A DNA stretch of 46,239 nucleotides, taken from contig JAJYWC010000014.1 of assembly GCA_021791695.1 (NCBI GenBank), positions 1 through 46,239 of the forward strand. Reading direction: 5' to 3'. Of this stretch, positions 15,385-23,227 are shown one piece after another (position 1 is the first letter of the stretch; each line of letters starts with the position of its first letter). Below the pieces are notes generated by a model. That model was given only the letters and a program-made list of their open reading frames with translations. It made no database searches and was not told the DNA's origin. A program made the position numbers and the translations under genes. The DNA comes from an archaeon. Its GTDB lineage: Archaea; Thermoproteota; Nitrososphaeria; Nitrososphaerales; Gagatemarchaeaceae.

Positions 15385-16644
15385 GTGCGAATAGTGTTGA
15401 ATGATGAGCCCGTGTTGTTCGAGACCGAGGCAGGCCTCGTGGTCTTGCGGGCAGGCAAGGTCCTGTTCTCTCAGAAAGGGGATGTAGCTTCCAAGGCTGA
15501 AAACCTGGCGCTGGTCGCAAAAAAGGCGAGGGACTCAGGGCTGTCGTACGTGGGGACGACCGACATGGCGTCGGCCGAAGATCTCGTGAAGCTCGGCATT
15601 GCGAGCTCGCAGGTCAGCGACGAAGAGCGGGAGGGACTCAGCTCCCGGAAGCTCGCGATAATGGTCGAGGCAGGGTTCGCCCGGGACGAGGCCGAGGCGC
15701 TAGCGATAGTAAGAGAGTCGGCGGTCGCGGCGGCCGAGGAGAGCATCACAGAGACGTCCTCCAGGGAGGACCTGCAGCTGGTCCACGGCATCCAGGCCCT
15801 CGACGAGCTCGACCGATTCACCAACATCACATCCGAGAGGGTGACCGAGTGGTACGGTCTGCACTTTCCTGAGCTCGCCTCGCTGCTGGCAGACAACCTG
15901 CTGCTCTGCAAGATAGTGGCAGAGGTTGGTCCGAGGGAGAACTTCGACGATGAGAGGCTGCAGGGGAAGGGCTTCAGCGACAAGAAGATTGAGGCGCTAG
16001 TCCTCTCGGCATCCGAATCAAAGGGAGGCGAGGTAGCGGAGCGCGACATGAAGAGGACGGTGGGCCTCGCACAGGTGGCGCTGGCAGCTTCGGCCGAGCG
16101 CGAGAAGCTCGCCGATTACGTCGAGTCGACCATGAAGAAGATTGCCCCGAACACATCGGACGTCGCAGGAGCGACGATAGGGGCCAGGTTGATAGCGAGG
16201 GCGGGCGGTCTCGACAGGCTTGCGCGTCTCCCGGCGAGCACCATCCAGGTGCTTGGGGCAGAGAAAGCGCTCTTCCGGGCGCTGAGGACGGGGGCGCGCC
16301 CTCCCAAGCACGGCATACTGTTCCAGCACGACGCTGTCCATACGGCGCCGAAGTGGCAACGCGGCAAGATCGCGCGGGCGCTTGCCAACAAGATCGCCAT
16401 AGCGGCCAGGATAGACTACTACCGCGGCGCCAAGGAGGGCGGGCTAACGGCAACTCTCGAGAAGAGGCTCGATGAAATCAGGGTAAAGTATAAGGAGCCA
16501 AAGGAGGGCGCGGCGCCGAAAAGACAGTTCAGAGATGACAAACGTCCTCGTTTTGGAAAGGGGCGGAAGGAGAGAGGTGCTTACAAGAAACCTCGTCCCG
16601 GGCGCGAGAACGTATGGCGAAGGCCTCGTCAGGATAGAGGGTAA
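15385..16644 (+). CDS. nop5: Nop5 (Nop56/58) box C/D RNP core protein
   Basis: The 419-residue protein is the archaeal scaffold of box C/D RNPs, which direct 2'-O-methylation of rRNA and tRNA. It bridges L7Ae-bound guide RNA and fibrillarin. Residues 1-120 form the fibrillarin-binding domain, a coiled coil follows (about 120-250), and the Nop domain carries GARLIARAGGLDRLARLPASTIQ and the conserved PPKHGILFQHDAVH loop. The C-terminal 45 residues are a low-complexity Lys/Arg/Pro tail (KRPRFGKGRKERGAYKKPR). The start is GTG at 15385. The fibrillarin gene begins inside the tail coding region, 110 bp before this stop codon. Confidence 0.95.
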   Translation: MRIVLNDEPVLFETEAGLVVLRAGKVLFSQKGDVASKAENLALVAKKARDSGLSYVGTTDMASAEDLVKLGIASSQVSDEEREGLSSRKLAIMVEAGFARDEAEALAIVRESAVAAAEESITETSSREDLQLVHGIQALDELDRFTNITSERVTEWYGLHFPELASLLADNLLLCKIVAEVGPRENFDDERLQGKGFSDKKIEALVLSASESKGGEVAERDMKRTVGLAQVALAASAEREKLADYVESTMKKIAPNTSDVAGATIGARLIARAGGLDRLARLPASTIQVLGAEKALFRALRTGARPPKHGILFQHDAVHTAPKWQRGKIARALANKIAIAARIDYYRGAKEGGLTATLEKRLDEIRVKYKEPKEGAAPKRQFRDDKRPRFGKGRKERGAYKKPRPGRENVWRRPRQDRG

Positions 16645-17197
16645 GGAATACAGGACCTGGGACCCCTTCAGGTCGAAGCTCGCCGGGGCGATAATCAAGG
16701 GCCTTGGAGAGGATGTCATCAGAGAGGGGGATAGGGTTCTCTACCTTGGCACATCCACAGGGACAACGCCGTCTCACGTCTCCGACATCGTCGGCCAGAA
16801 GGGGATAGTCATCGGGGTAGAATCCTCGATGAGGGTAGGCAGGGAGTTCTTGGAGAACGTCGCCAAGCACAGGAAGAACATCGTGCCCTACATCGCAGAC
16901 GCCAGAGCTGCTGAGAAGTTCAGCGGCCTGGGGAGGGTGGACGTGGTCTACTGCGACATAGCGCAACCAGACCAGACCGAGATCGCTATAACCAACTGCG
17001 AGAAGAACCTCAAGAAAGGAGGGGAGCTGCTCCTCGTGGTCAAGGCCCGGAGCATAGACGTGGTGAAGGACCCGAGGGAGGTGTTCCGGACCGAGAGGAC
17101 GAAACTCGAGAAGGCCGGCTTCACCGTCGAGAAGATAATAGAGCTCAGCCCGTTCGACAAGGACCATGCACTTATCTCGGCGAGATCGCGGCTCTAG
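16535..17197 (+). CDS. flpA: Fibrillarin, rRNA 2'-O-methyltransferase
   Basis: The 220-residue enzyme is the catalytic subunit of box C/D RNPs and uses SAM. The N-terminal small domain ends in the family signature GKEYRTWDPFRSKLAGAI. The SAM site is VLYLGTSTGTTPSHVSD (near residue 69), followed by the acidic PYIADARA loop, VDVVYCDIAQPDQ and the catalytic-site lysine in VVKARSIDV. The ATG at 16535 gives the usual N-terminal length, so the 110-bp overlap with nop5 appears real: the basic tail of Nop5 and the first 36 residues of fibrillarin share DNA in different frames. The stop overlaps the converging RNase HII gene by 4 nt. Confidence 0.95.
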   Translation: MTNVLVLERGGRREVLTRNLVPGARTYGEGLVRIEGKEYRTWDPFRSKLAGAIIKGLGEDVIREGDRVLYLGTSTGTTPSHVSDIVGQKGIVIGVESSMRVGREFLENVAKHRKNIVPYIADARAAEKFSGLGRVDVVYCDIAQPDQTEIAITNCEKNLKKGGELLLVVKARSIDVVKDPREVFRTERTKLEKAGFTVEKIIELSPFDKDHALISARSRL

Positions 17198-17865
17198 AAC
17201 TCCAGCGTCGTTGCCAGGACCTTGTCCCAGGTCTTCCAGCTCTTCCTAGAGAAACCAGGCCTCTCGCCTTCCCTGACCACCCACTCCCTGAGATATGATA
17301 TGGTCTGAGGGTCCGAAGGATATCCCGACCCAAAGTCACCGTGGTCCTCTCTGAGGCGCTCGACCGCCCTGTCGCGCTCCACCTTGGCGACCACCGACGC
17401 GGCCGAGACCACGACATAGTCGCGGTCGGCCCTGTGGCGGGCCACGATGGGGGGGCAGGAGTCCAGCATCCCCGTCAGCTCCTTCGCAAACTTGGCCGGG
17501 CTAGTATCGGGGGCATCGATGAAGACCTCCTCTGCCTCGAGCCTGGGGATGAGCCTCGCCATGTGTACTGCCTCGAGGAAGTTCAGCTTCCTCCGCCTGC
17601 TTCCGAACCAGACGAAGTAGTCTATCTCCTTCGGTTCGATGGACGCGAACGCGACTGCTTTCGAGAGCCGGACGATCTCACCATAGAGGGAGACTCGCTT
17701 CTTCGCGGATAGCAGCTTCGAGTCCTTGACTCCGAGTTCCTCGAACTCCTTGAGTGCCTCGGCAGAGGCGCATACTCCCGCGACCACGAGCGGCCCTATG
17801 ACCGACCCTCTCCCCGCCTCGTCTATGCCGCCGACATGGGTCCCGCGAGTGTCCAAGCCGGACAC
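17194..17865 (-). CDS. rnhB: Ribonuclease HII
   Basis: The 223-residue enzyme cleaves the RNA strand of RNA-DNA hybrids and removes single ribonucleotides from DNA. The catalytic motif GGIDEAGRGSVIGPLVVAG (Asp15, Glu16) is at the N-terminus. DSKLLSAKKR follows, then the third acidic residue in VFIDAPDTSP (near 109) and the SAASVVAKVERDRA segment. It starts at GTG 17865, directly after the TAG of the THEP1-like gene, so the two form an operon. A TTG four codons in (LDTRGTH) is an alternative start. Confidence 0.95.
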   Translation of the reverse strand: MSGLDTRGTHVGGIDEAGRGSVIGPLVVAGVCASAEALKEFEELGVKDSKLLSAKKRVSLYGEIVRLSKAVAFASIEPKEIDYFVWFGSRRRKLNFLEAVHMARLIPRLEAEEVFIDAPDTSPAKFAKELTGMLDSCPPIVARHRADRDYVVVSAASVVAKVERDRAVERLREDHGDFGSGYPSDPQTISYLREWVVREGERPGFSRKSWKTWDKVLATTLEF

Positions 17866-18432
17866 CTATGAGGGCGGCTCGGGCAGCTGGGCGAGTATCT
17901 CGCTTGCGATGTTCTCTGCGAGCTTCCCCCTGTTCTGGAGTGTGACCTCTATCATCTGCTTGGACTGGAGCTCCCTCACCTTCTCGATCAGAGGGTCTTT
18001 CATCTGCTGATGCACTATCGCGAGGATGGGCCTGGGCGAACTGAAGCAGGCGTCTGCAGCCTTCCGGAAGTCGGGACTCGTCAGCTCCATCGGCCCTATC
18101 TCGTCTATCACTATCACCTCGGCCCCGGCGGCCGCGTCGCGCAGCGACCTGGCCCCGATGTCGGCAAGGGTGTTCAGGTTGACCCTGTACCTGCCCACGC
18201 GCGGTCCCAGGGCCCCCTTTATCGAGGCCAGCTCCGCCTCCCTCCCGCTCATGAGGTCGCTCATGGTGAAGCCGACGCGCTCGCGTCCCTCACGCTTCTC
18301 CTTAGTGAGGCAGCCTCCGACTCCATGACCCTGCATGCGGAGCAGGTATATCGTTCGAGTGATCACGGTCGACTTGCCGATGCCTGGAGGACCGGTCAGG
18401 AGCCAGGCTCGCGTGGTGGAGGACAATCCCAT
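17866..18432 (-). CDS. THEP1-like nucleoside-triphosphatase
   Basis: The frame is open further upstream, but conserved sequence starts at ATG 18432 (MGLSSTTRAWLLTGPPG). The 188-residue protein has the Walker A TGPPGIGKST and Walker B VIVIDEIGPMEL of the THEP1 (NTPase_1) family, including the EIGxMEL signature. It also has GFTMSDLMSGRE and the characteristic R(V)GRYRVN segment. Family members hydrolyse ATP, GTP and other NTPs slowly; the cellular role is not settled. ATG 18432 lies about 23 nt after the shared CTTAAAT box, and the gene is directly followed by rnhB. Confidence 0.9.
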   Translation of the reverse strand: MGLSSTTRAWLLTGPPGIGKSTVITRTIYLLRMQGHGVGGCLTKEKREGRERVGFTMSDLMSGREAELASIKGALGPRVGRYRVNLNTLADIGARSLRDAAAGAEVIVIDEIGPMELTSPDFRKAADACFSSPRPILAIVHQQMKDPLIEKVRELQSKQMIEVTLQNRGKLAENIASEILAQLPEPPS

Positions 18433-18450
18433 CACGTTGCTTCTTGGTGG

Positions 18451-18460
18451 GCTTAAATGC
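18451..18460 (+). promoter_or_regulatory. Shared TATA-like box of THEP1 gene and trm1
   Basis: GCTTAAATGC is the only AT-rich element in the 49-nt gap between the divergent ATG (18432) and GTG (18482). It lies 23 nt from one start and 27 nt from the other, so it can serve both directions as a nearly symmetric TTTAA core. Confidence 0.5.
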
Positions 18461-18481
18461 TTCACCAGCGAGCGGCGGCGC

Positions 18482-19642
18482 GTGCCACCGAAGCTCAAGT
18501 CGGTCGTTGAGGGGAAGACGCGGCTCCTGGTGCCACCCGCCAGCCTCTGGTCCAAGGTTCCTGAGACATACCCCGTCTTCTTCAACCCCGCTGCGAGGCT
18601 AAACAGAGACATTTCGGTCGCCGTCGCGGCGGCGACAGGACCCGCGACCTTTCTGGACCTGCTCTCCGCGACTGGCGCGCGCGGGGTCAGGGTCGCACGG
18701 GAGGCAGGCGACCCCGTCAGGGTCACCATGGTCGACTTCAACAGAGCCTCGCTCTCGGTGGCAGCGAAGAACGTGAAGGCGAACCATCTAGAAGAGCGAT
18801 GCGAGGTGGTCCACTCGGAGGCGAACAGATACCTTTACTCGAGGTTCGAGCGGGAGGAAAAGTTCGACGCCGTGGACGTAGACCCGTTCGGAACACCGGC
18901 GCCATACCTGCAGGCCGCGCTCGTCGCATCCAAGGACGGTGCCGTGCTCTCGTTCACAGCAACGGACGCGGCAGTGCTCTGCGGCGTCTATCCCGAGGTG
19001 GCTCTCAGGAGGTACGGCGCCGCCGCACCGAGGTCGGAGTTCGTTCATGAGACGGCGATCAGGATACTGGCGGGTTTCGCGGCGAGGATGGGAGGCATCA
19101 ACGACATCGGGGTTGCGCCGCTAGCCGCCCACAGCACGCTTCACTACTTCAGGGTCTACGTCAGGGTGGTGAGGGGCGCGAGGGCGTCTGATGAGTCGCA
19201 GAGATATTTGGGCTACGTGACGCAGTGTAACGGTTGTCAATCAAGGTTCGGCGGGGAGGTTCAGGTGCAGAGATGCCCCAGGTGCGGGAAGAAGGTCAGG
19301 CCCGCGGGACCCCTCTGGTTAGGACCCCTGTGCGACGACAAGGTCCTGAAAGACTCCACCCAGTTTTGTGACGGAGAGGGATGGCGGGATTCCGCTGAGA
19401 TGGTATCGTCGCTCCGGGGCACAGATGAGTTCCCGCCCTTCAGCTACTCCGTCGAGCGCTCGGCGTCGCGCCAGGGAGTCTCATCGGTACCGCTGGACGC
19501 CCTGCTAGAGACGCTTAGCTCCGCGGGGTACCGCTCCACCAGGCAGCCCTTCGAGAGTCTCTCGGTCAAGACGGACGCCGCCGTCGAAGCGTTCGACGAC
19601 GCGGTAAGAGAGACGTCACGTGCGCTTGCCAAGGCAGACTAG
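18482..19642 (+). CDS. trm1: tRNA (guanine-26-N2) dimethyltransferase
   Basis: The protein from GTG 18482 has 386 residues, the normal size for archaeal Trm1. It methylates G26 of tRNAs with SAM. The early VFFNPAARLNRDISV segment is diagnostic of Trm1. The SAM loop FLDLLSATGARGVRVA (near residue 58), DAVDVDPFGTPAPYL (near 122) and FTATDAAVLCGVYP are also typical. A zinc-binding CNGCQ...CPRCG pair lies near residue 250. The longer open frame upstream overlaps the divergent THEP1 gene and lacks family sequence. It ends inside the converging rlmE gene by 27 nt. Confidence 0.94.
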   Translation: MPPKLKSVVEGKTRLLVPPASLWSKVPETYPVFFNPAARLNRDISVAVAAATGPATFLDLLSATGARGVRVAREAGDPVRVTMVDFNRASLSVAAKNVKANHLEERCEVVHSEANRYLYSRFEREEKFDAVDVDPFGTPAPYLQAALVASKDGAVLSFTATDAAVLCGVYPEVALRRYGAAAPRSEFVHETAIRILAGFAARMGGINDIGVAPLAAHSTLHYFRVYVRVVRGARASDESQRYLGYVTQCNGCQSRFGGEVQVQRCPRCGKKVRPAGPLWLGPLCDDKVLKDSTQFCDGEGWRDSAEMVSSLRGTDEFPPFSYSVERSASRQGVSSVPLDALLETLSSAGYRSTRQPFESLSVKTDAAVEAFDDAVRETSRALAKAD

Positions 19643-20212
19643 GTACATCTCGGAGCTCTCCCCCCGGCTGGCCTTGGGCTTCATGACGACCACGGTCGCG
19701 TACCGTCTCTCCGCCTCCTTCCTCGCCTCGAGGAACCGCTCCCCGTCGAAGAGCTTCATCATGCAGTTCCCTCCCTTGCGGAGGATGTCGTCCGCCAGCT
19801 CGAAGGATCTCAGCACCAGGTCTATCTGCTTGTAGTGGTCGAGGTCCCAGGCTCCCGAAATCTTGGGTGAGAGGTCCGACAGGAGGACATCCGCCGGCCG
19901 GTCGAGGAGCACTCGGACCTTTTCCAGCGTGGTCTTGTCATAGATATCCATCATCAGCGTCTGGACGTTGTCGAGGTTGAGTCTTATCTCGGAAAGGTCC
20001 ACGCCGACCACCCTTCCGTGCTGACCGACCGCCTCCGATGCGACCTGGAGCCACCCACCGGGCGCTGCGCCCATATCCACGACCCTGTCGCCCTGTTTGA
20101 TCAGTCTGTACTTCTTCACGGCCTCGAGGAGCTTGTACGCAGCCCTGCTCTTGTAGCCCTCCTCCCGGGCCTTTCTGCGGTAGTAGTCCGTCTTCGCCTC
20201 TGAAAGCCTCAA
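19616..20212 (-). CDS. rlmE: RlmE/FtsJ-type rRNA 2'-O-methyltransferase
   Basis: The 198-residue protein has the FtsJ fold. The catalytic tetrad residues are recognisable: Lys in SRAAYKLLE, Asp in LLSDLSPKISG, Lys in CMMKLFDGE and Glu in SSEMYLVC. The SAM loop is VVDMGAAPGGWLQVASEAV. It methylates the 2'-OH of a uridine of the large-subunit rRNA, and some archaeal homologues may act on tRNA. The start is TTG at 20212, immediately after the TGA of the rpc34-like gene, so it closes the long minus-strand operon. Its 3' end overlaps trm1 by 27 nt. Confidence 0.93.
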   Translation of the reverse strand: MRLSEAKTDYYRRKAREEGYKSRAAYKLLEAVKKYRLIKQGDRVVDMGAAPGGWLQVASEAVGQHGRVVGVDLSEIRLNLDNVQTLMMDIYDKTTLEKVRVLLDRPADVLLSDLSPKISGAWDLDHYKQIDLVLRSFELADDILRKGGNCMMKLFDGERFLEARKEAERRYATVVVMKPKASRGESSEMYLVCLGKRT

Positions 20213-20213
20213 T

Positions 20214-20747
20214 TCAAACAGCGACTTGCGGCACAGCCACCATGAGCTCGGAATCCCGATGCTCCTTCACGACCCAAGGTCCGATGAGAGGGCAGGTGAA
20301 CGGGTTGACCTCGGTCGTGACCGAGCACTTCCCTTCGACCGGGCAGACGATGCAGGGGGCAGACTCCATCGACGAGATGTTGGCCGGCAGGCGGAGCGGA
20401 GTGAGCTTGTAGGTCCATCTGCCGTCATCCAGCACCTTCACCCTCTTGATCATGCCACGCTTCTCGAGTCTTATCGCGAGCCTGGAGCCGTCTCTGCTCG
20501 TGAGACCGAGCTCCTTCCAGATCTCGCTCTGAAGGACGCCGTCCTTACCTCTCTCAACGACCAGTTTGTAGACTCTGGAAGTGAGGTCGACCAGCTCCTC
20601 CTCCGTCTTCTCGGCTAGGGCGACAGGACGCGGAGCCTTGGGCTGGCTCTCCTTGGCAGGTGCCGCGGTCTCGGCTTCTGGTATCTCGGCCTTCGGTTTG
20701 CTAGCGGATGGCTGGGGGACCTTCTTCTCGCTCTTCTTCTTGTCCAT
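20214..20747 (-). CDS. Rpc34-like winged-helix protein with Fe-S cysteines
   Basis: The 177-residue protein has an N-terminal disordered Lys/Pro/Ala-rich stretch (residues 1-45). A winged helix follows (residues about 52-125; VLQSEIWKELGLTSRDGSRLAIRLEKRGMI). The C-terminus has four cysteines spaced C-x2-C-x6-C-x10-C. This matches the archaeal homologue of RNA polymerase III subunit Rpc34/hRPC39, which binds a 4Fe-4S cluster and is known in Thermoproteota-type archaea. It may act in transcription initiation. The ATG at 20747 directly follows the TAA of the tfb gene (TAAATG), so the two are coupled in translation, which suits a joint role in initiation. Confidence 0.85.
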   Translation of the reverse strand: MDKKKSEKKVPQPSASKPKAEIPEAETAAPAKESQPKAPRPVALAEKTEEELVDLTSRVYKLVVERGKDGVLQSEIWKELGLTSRDGSRLAIRLEKRGMIKRVKVLDDGRWTYKLTPLRLPANISSMESAPCIVCPVEGKCSVTTEVNPFTCPLIGPWVVKEHRDSELMVAVPQVAV

Positions 20748-21707
20748 TTATTCTTCCCACCCCACCTTCTGCTTGATTATGTAGTTATCGAGTAGCTCCC
20801 TGCAGCGGTTCCTCACGGTGACTTCGGTCACTTCCGCGAACTCGGCTATCTCCCTCTGGGGGAGGTGCTCGCCCCTCATGACGCACGAGATGTAGACGTA
20901 GGCCGCTGCCAGACCAGCTGGCGCCTTCCCGCTCGAAATCTTCGAGTCGTTGGTGGACCTCGACAGGTAGAGCGCGAGATGCTCGACGCGAGGGTCGATC
21001 TTGGCCACGTTGACGAGCTTCGATATATGTTTCTCAACGGAGGGTGGGGGAACGTAGTCCTTCTCGACGTCCTTCAGTATAAGCCGGAAGTACTTGGCGG
21101 CGGCCCCCTTCTCTATCCCGGCGGCGCGCGCGACCTCCTTCAGGGTCCTGCTGACGCCGCACTTCCTGCACGCGAGCAGCACCACCGCAGCGGTCATCCC
21201 CATGATCGACTTGCTCTTGGCGACCTTCAGCCGGACCGAGGTGCGGTAAATGTGAGCCGCGGTCTCGGCGACATTCTTCGGGAGGCTGAGGTTGTCGCAC
21301 ACCTCGGTGATCTTGGCGAGCACGATGGCCAGCCCCCTCTCCTGACTGTTGCTGGTGCGTGTCCTGGACTGCCACTTCTTCATCTTCTCCACCGTTGCGC
21401 GCATCGTAGGGTCGAGATACTTTCCGTGCGCATCGCGCATCTCCATGCTGATATCGGTCGAGAGCCCGAGGTCGTGCAGAGTCAGCGTGGTGGGGGAACC
21501 GACCCTCACCCTCTTGCTCTTCTCCTCGAGGTCGACCGCCTTCCATTCGGGGCCTTGATCCGCCTGCCCCGTCGTGACGAACCCACAGCCCGGGCAGACT
21601 TGCTCGCCCTTGTCTGCGTCGCCTATTAGCTTGTTGCCGCAGTCTACACAATAGATTCTGAAAAGTCCGTCTTCCGCTCGCGTCTCCCACAAGGTTGTGG
21701 CATTCAC
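20748..21707 (-). CDS. tfb: Transcription initiation factor TFB
   Basis: The 319-residue protein is a full-length TFB (TFIIB homologue). The zinc ribbon is CVDCG-x13-CPGCG at residues about 20-42. The B-reader and linker segment follows, with DLGLSTDIS (near 78). Two cyclin folds come next, each ending in a helix-turn-helix: GVSRTLKEVARAAGIEKGA near residue 190 and LPQREIAEFAEVTEVTVRNR near residue 285, the latter for BRE contact. It brings RNA polymerase to TBP-bound promoters. GTG 21707 overlaps the gar1 stop by 4 nt (GTGA). A second TFB is encoded at 41529-42473. Confidence 0.95.
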   Translation of the reverse strand: MNATTLWETRAEDGLFRIYCVDCGNKLIGDADKGEQVCPGCGFVTTGQADQGPEWKAVDLEEKSKRVRVGSPTTLTLHDLGLSTDISMEMRDAHGKYLDPTMRATVEKMKKWQSRTRTSNSQERGLAIVLAKITEVCDNLSLPKNVAETAAHIYRTSVRLKVAKSKSIMGMTAAVVLLACRKCGVSRTLKEVARAAGIEKGAAAKYFRLILKDVEKDYVPPPSVEKHISKLVNVAKIDPRVEHLALYLSRSTNDSKISSGKAPAGLAAAYVYISCVMRGEHLPQREIAEFAEVTEVTVRNRCRELLDNYIIKQKVGWEE

Positions 21708-21925
21708 CTGGGAAGGAAGACCTTCTGGCCCTTGGTGCCGGACCTGGATGATCCGGGAATCGCCGATGCGTATGGCTTCTTCACCGGGCCCATCAGCTCG
21801 AGCACCTTCACGGCGTTCCTGCCCTTGGAGTCCACCAGGACGGAACCAGCAGGAACCTCTTGCTCTAGCCGAAGGATTATGCGCCCACTGCGGGCGGTGT
21901 GAAGAACTTCCCCAACCTCTCGCAT
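21704..21925 (-). CDS. gar1: H/ACA RNP protein Gar1
   Basis: The 73-residue protein matches archaeal Gar1, a small beta-barrel subunit of H/ACA RNPs that helps Cbf5 release product during RNA pseudouridylation. It begins MREVGEVLHTARSGRIILR. It then has the typical VPAGSVLVDSKGRNAVKVLELMGPVKKPYAS sequence (given here in part: VLELMGPVKKPYAS near residue 42), and ends with a short basic tail. ATG at 21925 lies 17 nt after the SRP19 stop; the 3' end overlaps tfb by 4 nt. Confidence 0.9.
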   Translation of the reverse strand: MREVGEVLHTARSGRIILRLEQEVPAGSVLVDSKGRNAVKVLELMGPVKKPYASAIPGSSRSGTKGQKVFLPR

Positions 21926-21942
21926 ATGGAATGGCTCAGAGG

Positions 21943-22263
21943 CTAAGACTTACCTTTAAACCTTGCCTGCTCCGCGGTCCTCTCCCCGCGCACCTTCGAT
22001 AGCTCGCGCGCTATCGACATGACCGTCTGCTGCTTCTTCGCGCCCTTCTTTACCGACACGAACCCCGAAAGCCTCGAGACGTCGCACGGGTACCTCGCAG
22101 CCTGTGCCTCAGGCTCGAGCTTGAGCCGATTGCACGCCAGCGTAAGCTCCTCGAGGGTCGGAGACCTTGTGCAGGAGTTCATGGGGACGCGCCTTCCTTC
22201 GGCGCGCTTGCGCTCCGAGTCGAGGTATTCCAGCCAGACGACCTGTCGGTCGTAAGACTTCAA
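21943..22263 (-). CDS. srp19: Signal recognition particle protein SRP19
   Basis: The 106-residue protein is an archaeal SRP19, which binds helices 6 and 8 of the SRP RNA and allows SRP54 to load. It begins MKSYDRQVVWLEYLDSERKR, with the family R-x-VP (RRVPMNSCTRSPT) element. A central helix ELTLACNRLKLEPEAQ follows, then a basic GFVSVKKGAKKQ strand. TTG at 22263 is separated from the S8e stop by one base, which indicates coupled translation. The cysteines (Cys27, Cys44, Cys59) are not a known motif of the family. Confidence 0.88.
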   Translation of the reverse strand: MKSYDRQVVWLEYLDSERKRAEGRRVPMNSCTRSPTLEELTLACNRLKLEPEAQAARYPCDVSRLSGFVSVKKGAKKQQTVMSIARELSKVRGERTAEQARFKGKS

Positions 22264-22264
22264 G

Positions 22265-22648
22265 TCACTTCATCAGTACTGCGTTGACGACGCCATCGTC
22301 GCTGGGCTTGGACGTGACTCGTGCCCTTCCCACCTCGGTCTCGATCAGCGCTCCTCTCGTGATGACGCCCCGGCGCTCGTACTCTCTGTTGGCCTTGTTG
22401 GCAGTTACGCGGAGAATCTTGCTCTTCACGGTCTTGCCGGAAGAGCCGTCGAAGACGTTGGCCTCGGCGGCGGCCCTGAGCCCAAAGGAGAGCCTGCCTC
22501 CACGGGTGCGCTTAGGCGACCTGACGGTCTCGCCAACCACCGGCTCGAACGGATAGTCGTCCGCCTCGAACGCTCTGCGCGACCTGTTCGGCCTGCGCTT
22601 GCCACCCGTCAGCTTCCTCTTCCTTAGGTTCTCGACTGCCTTGACCAT
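22265..22648 (-). CDS. rps8e: Ribosomal protein S8e
   Basis: The 127-residue protein is the archaeal S8e of the small ribosomal subunit. The N-terminal basic region has the signature KRKLTGGKRRPNRSRRAFE, and the core contains VRSPKRTRGGRLSFGLR. The C-terminus GVVNAVLMK is typical. ATG 22648 is preceded by GGGAGG about 12 nt upstream, a possible Shine-Dalgarno site, and by a GCTTAACACC box (rc, near 22686-22695). It is followed one base after its stop by SRP19. Confidence 0.94.
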   Translation of the reverse strand: MVKAVENLRKRKLTGGKRRPNRSRRAFEADDYPFEPVVGETVRSPKRTRGGRLSFGLRAAAEANVFDGSSGKTVKSKILRVTANKANREYERRGVITRGALIETEVGRARVTSKPSDDGVVNAVLMK

Positions 22649-22702
22649 GATTGTAAAGCCTCCCTCGGGCGCTCCGCAGCCGGGTGTTAAGCCTTTCCCT
22701 GT

Positions 22703-23227
22703 CTACCGGAGAATCATCGTGCGCCTCTCCAGCTGGTGCTTCATCGTCGGGACGTCGGTGCTGAGCCCGAAGTACTCGGCGAACTCCCCCGTCGTCCTGT
22801 AGAGCTTCGAACGGCCCTTCCTCTCCCAGACCAGGAAGCCCACCTCCTCGAGGTCGCGCACGTGCTCGTAGACCTGGGAACCTCTCCTCGCGGAGAGGTC
22901 TGAGCTCGAGATGGGCTGGAAGTAGGCGACGAACGAAAGGGTCCTCAAGGCGGCTCTCGAGAGCAGTGGCTTGGTCGCAAAGCGCCTCGCGACGTTGTTG
23001 TACTCAGCCTTCAGCTGCATGGCGAAACGCGGTCCTGGGTACTCGACCACCTCCACGGCCGCCATCGCGGTCTTGAGGCTCGCGGCTATCGCCTTGGCCT
23101 CGTCGGTCGCGCGCTTCTTGGAGGTGATGCCGGCGGCGCTTGCCAGCTGTTCAGCATCCAGCGCGCGACCCGAAGAATAGAGAGCAGCCTCTATCCTCGC
23201 CCTTACTTCTTTTCCCGTCTCGCTCAA
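22703..23227 (-). CDS. scpB: ScpB, chromosome segregation winged-helix protein
   Basis: The 174-residue protein matches ScpB, which pairs as a dimer with the kleisin ScpA and regulates the SMC complex. Two winged helices are present: residues about 5-80 (VRARIEAALYSSGRALDAEQLASAAGI) and about 88-165, with PLLSRAALRTLSFVAYFQPISSSDLSARRG, a typical ScpB second domain (a shorter part, SRAALRTLSFVAYFQP, is the clearest). TTG at 23227 follows the scpA TAG directly. The 54-nt gap to S8e holds a box and a possible leader for the ribosomal gene. Confidence 0.88.
   Translation of the reverse strand: MSETGKEVRARIEAALYSSGRALDAEQLASAAGITSKKRATDEAKAIAASLKTAMAAVEVVEYPGPRFAMQLKAEYNNVARRFATKPLLSRAALRTLSFVAYFQPISSSDLSARRGSQVYEHVRDLEEVGFLVWERKGRSKLYRTTGEFAEYFGLSTDVPTMKHQLERRTMILR

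Noticed and set aside
18335-18481. Longer N-terminus of Trm1
   Set aside because: It overlaps the divergent THEP1-like gene, lacks family sequence, and the promoter box at 18451-18460 lies inside it.
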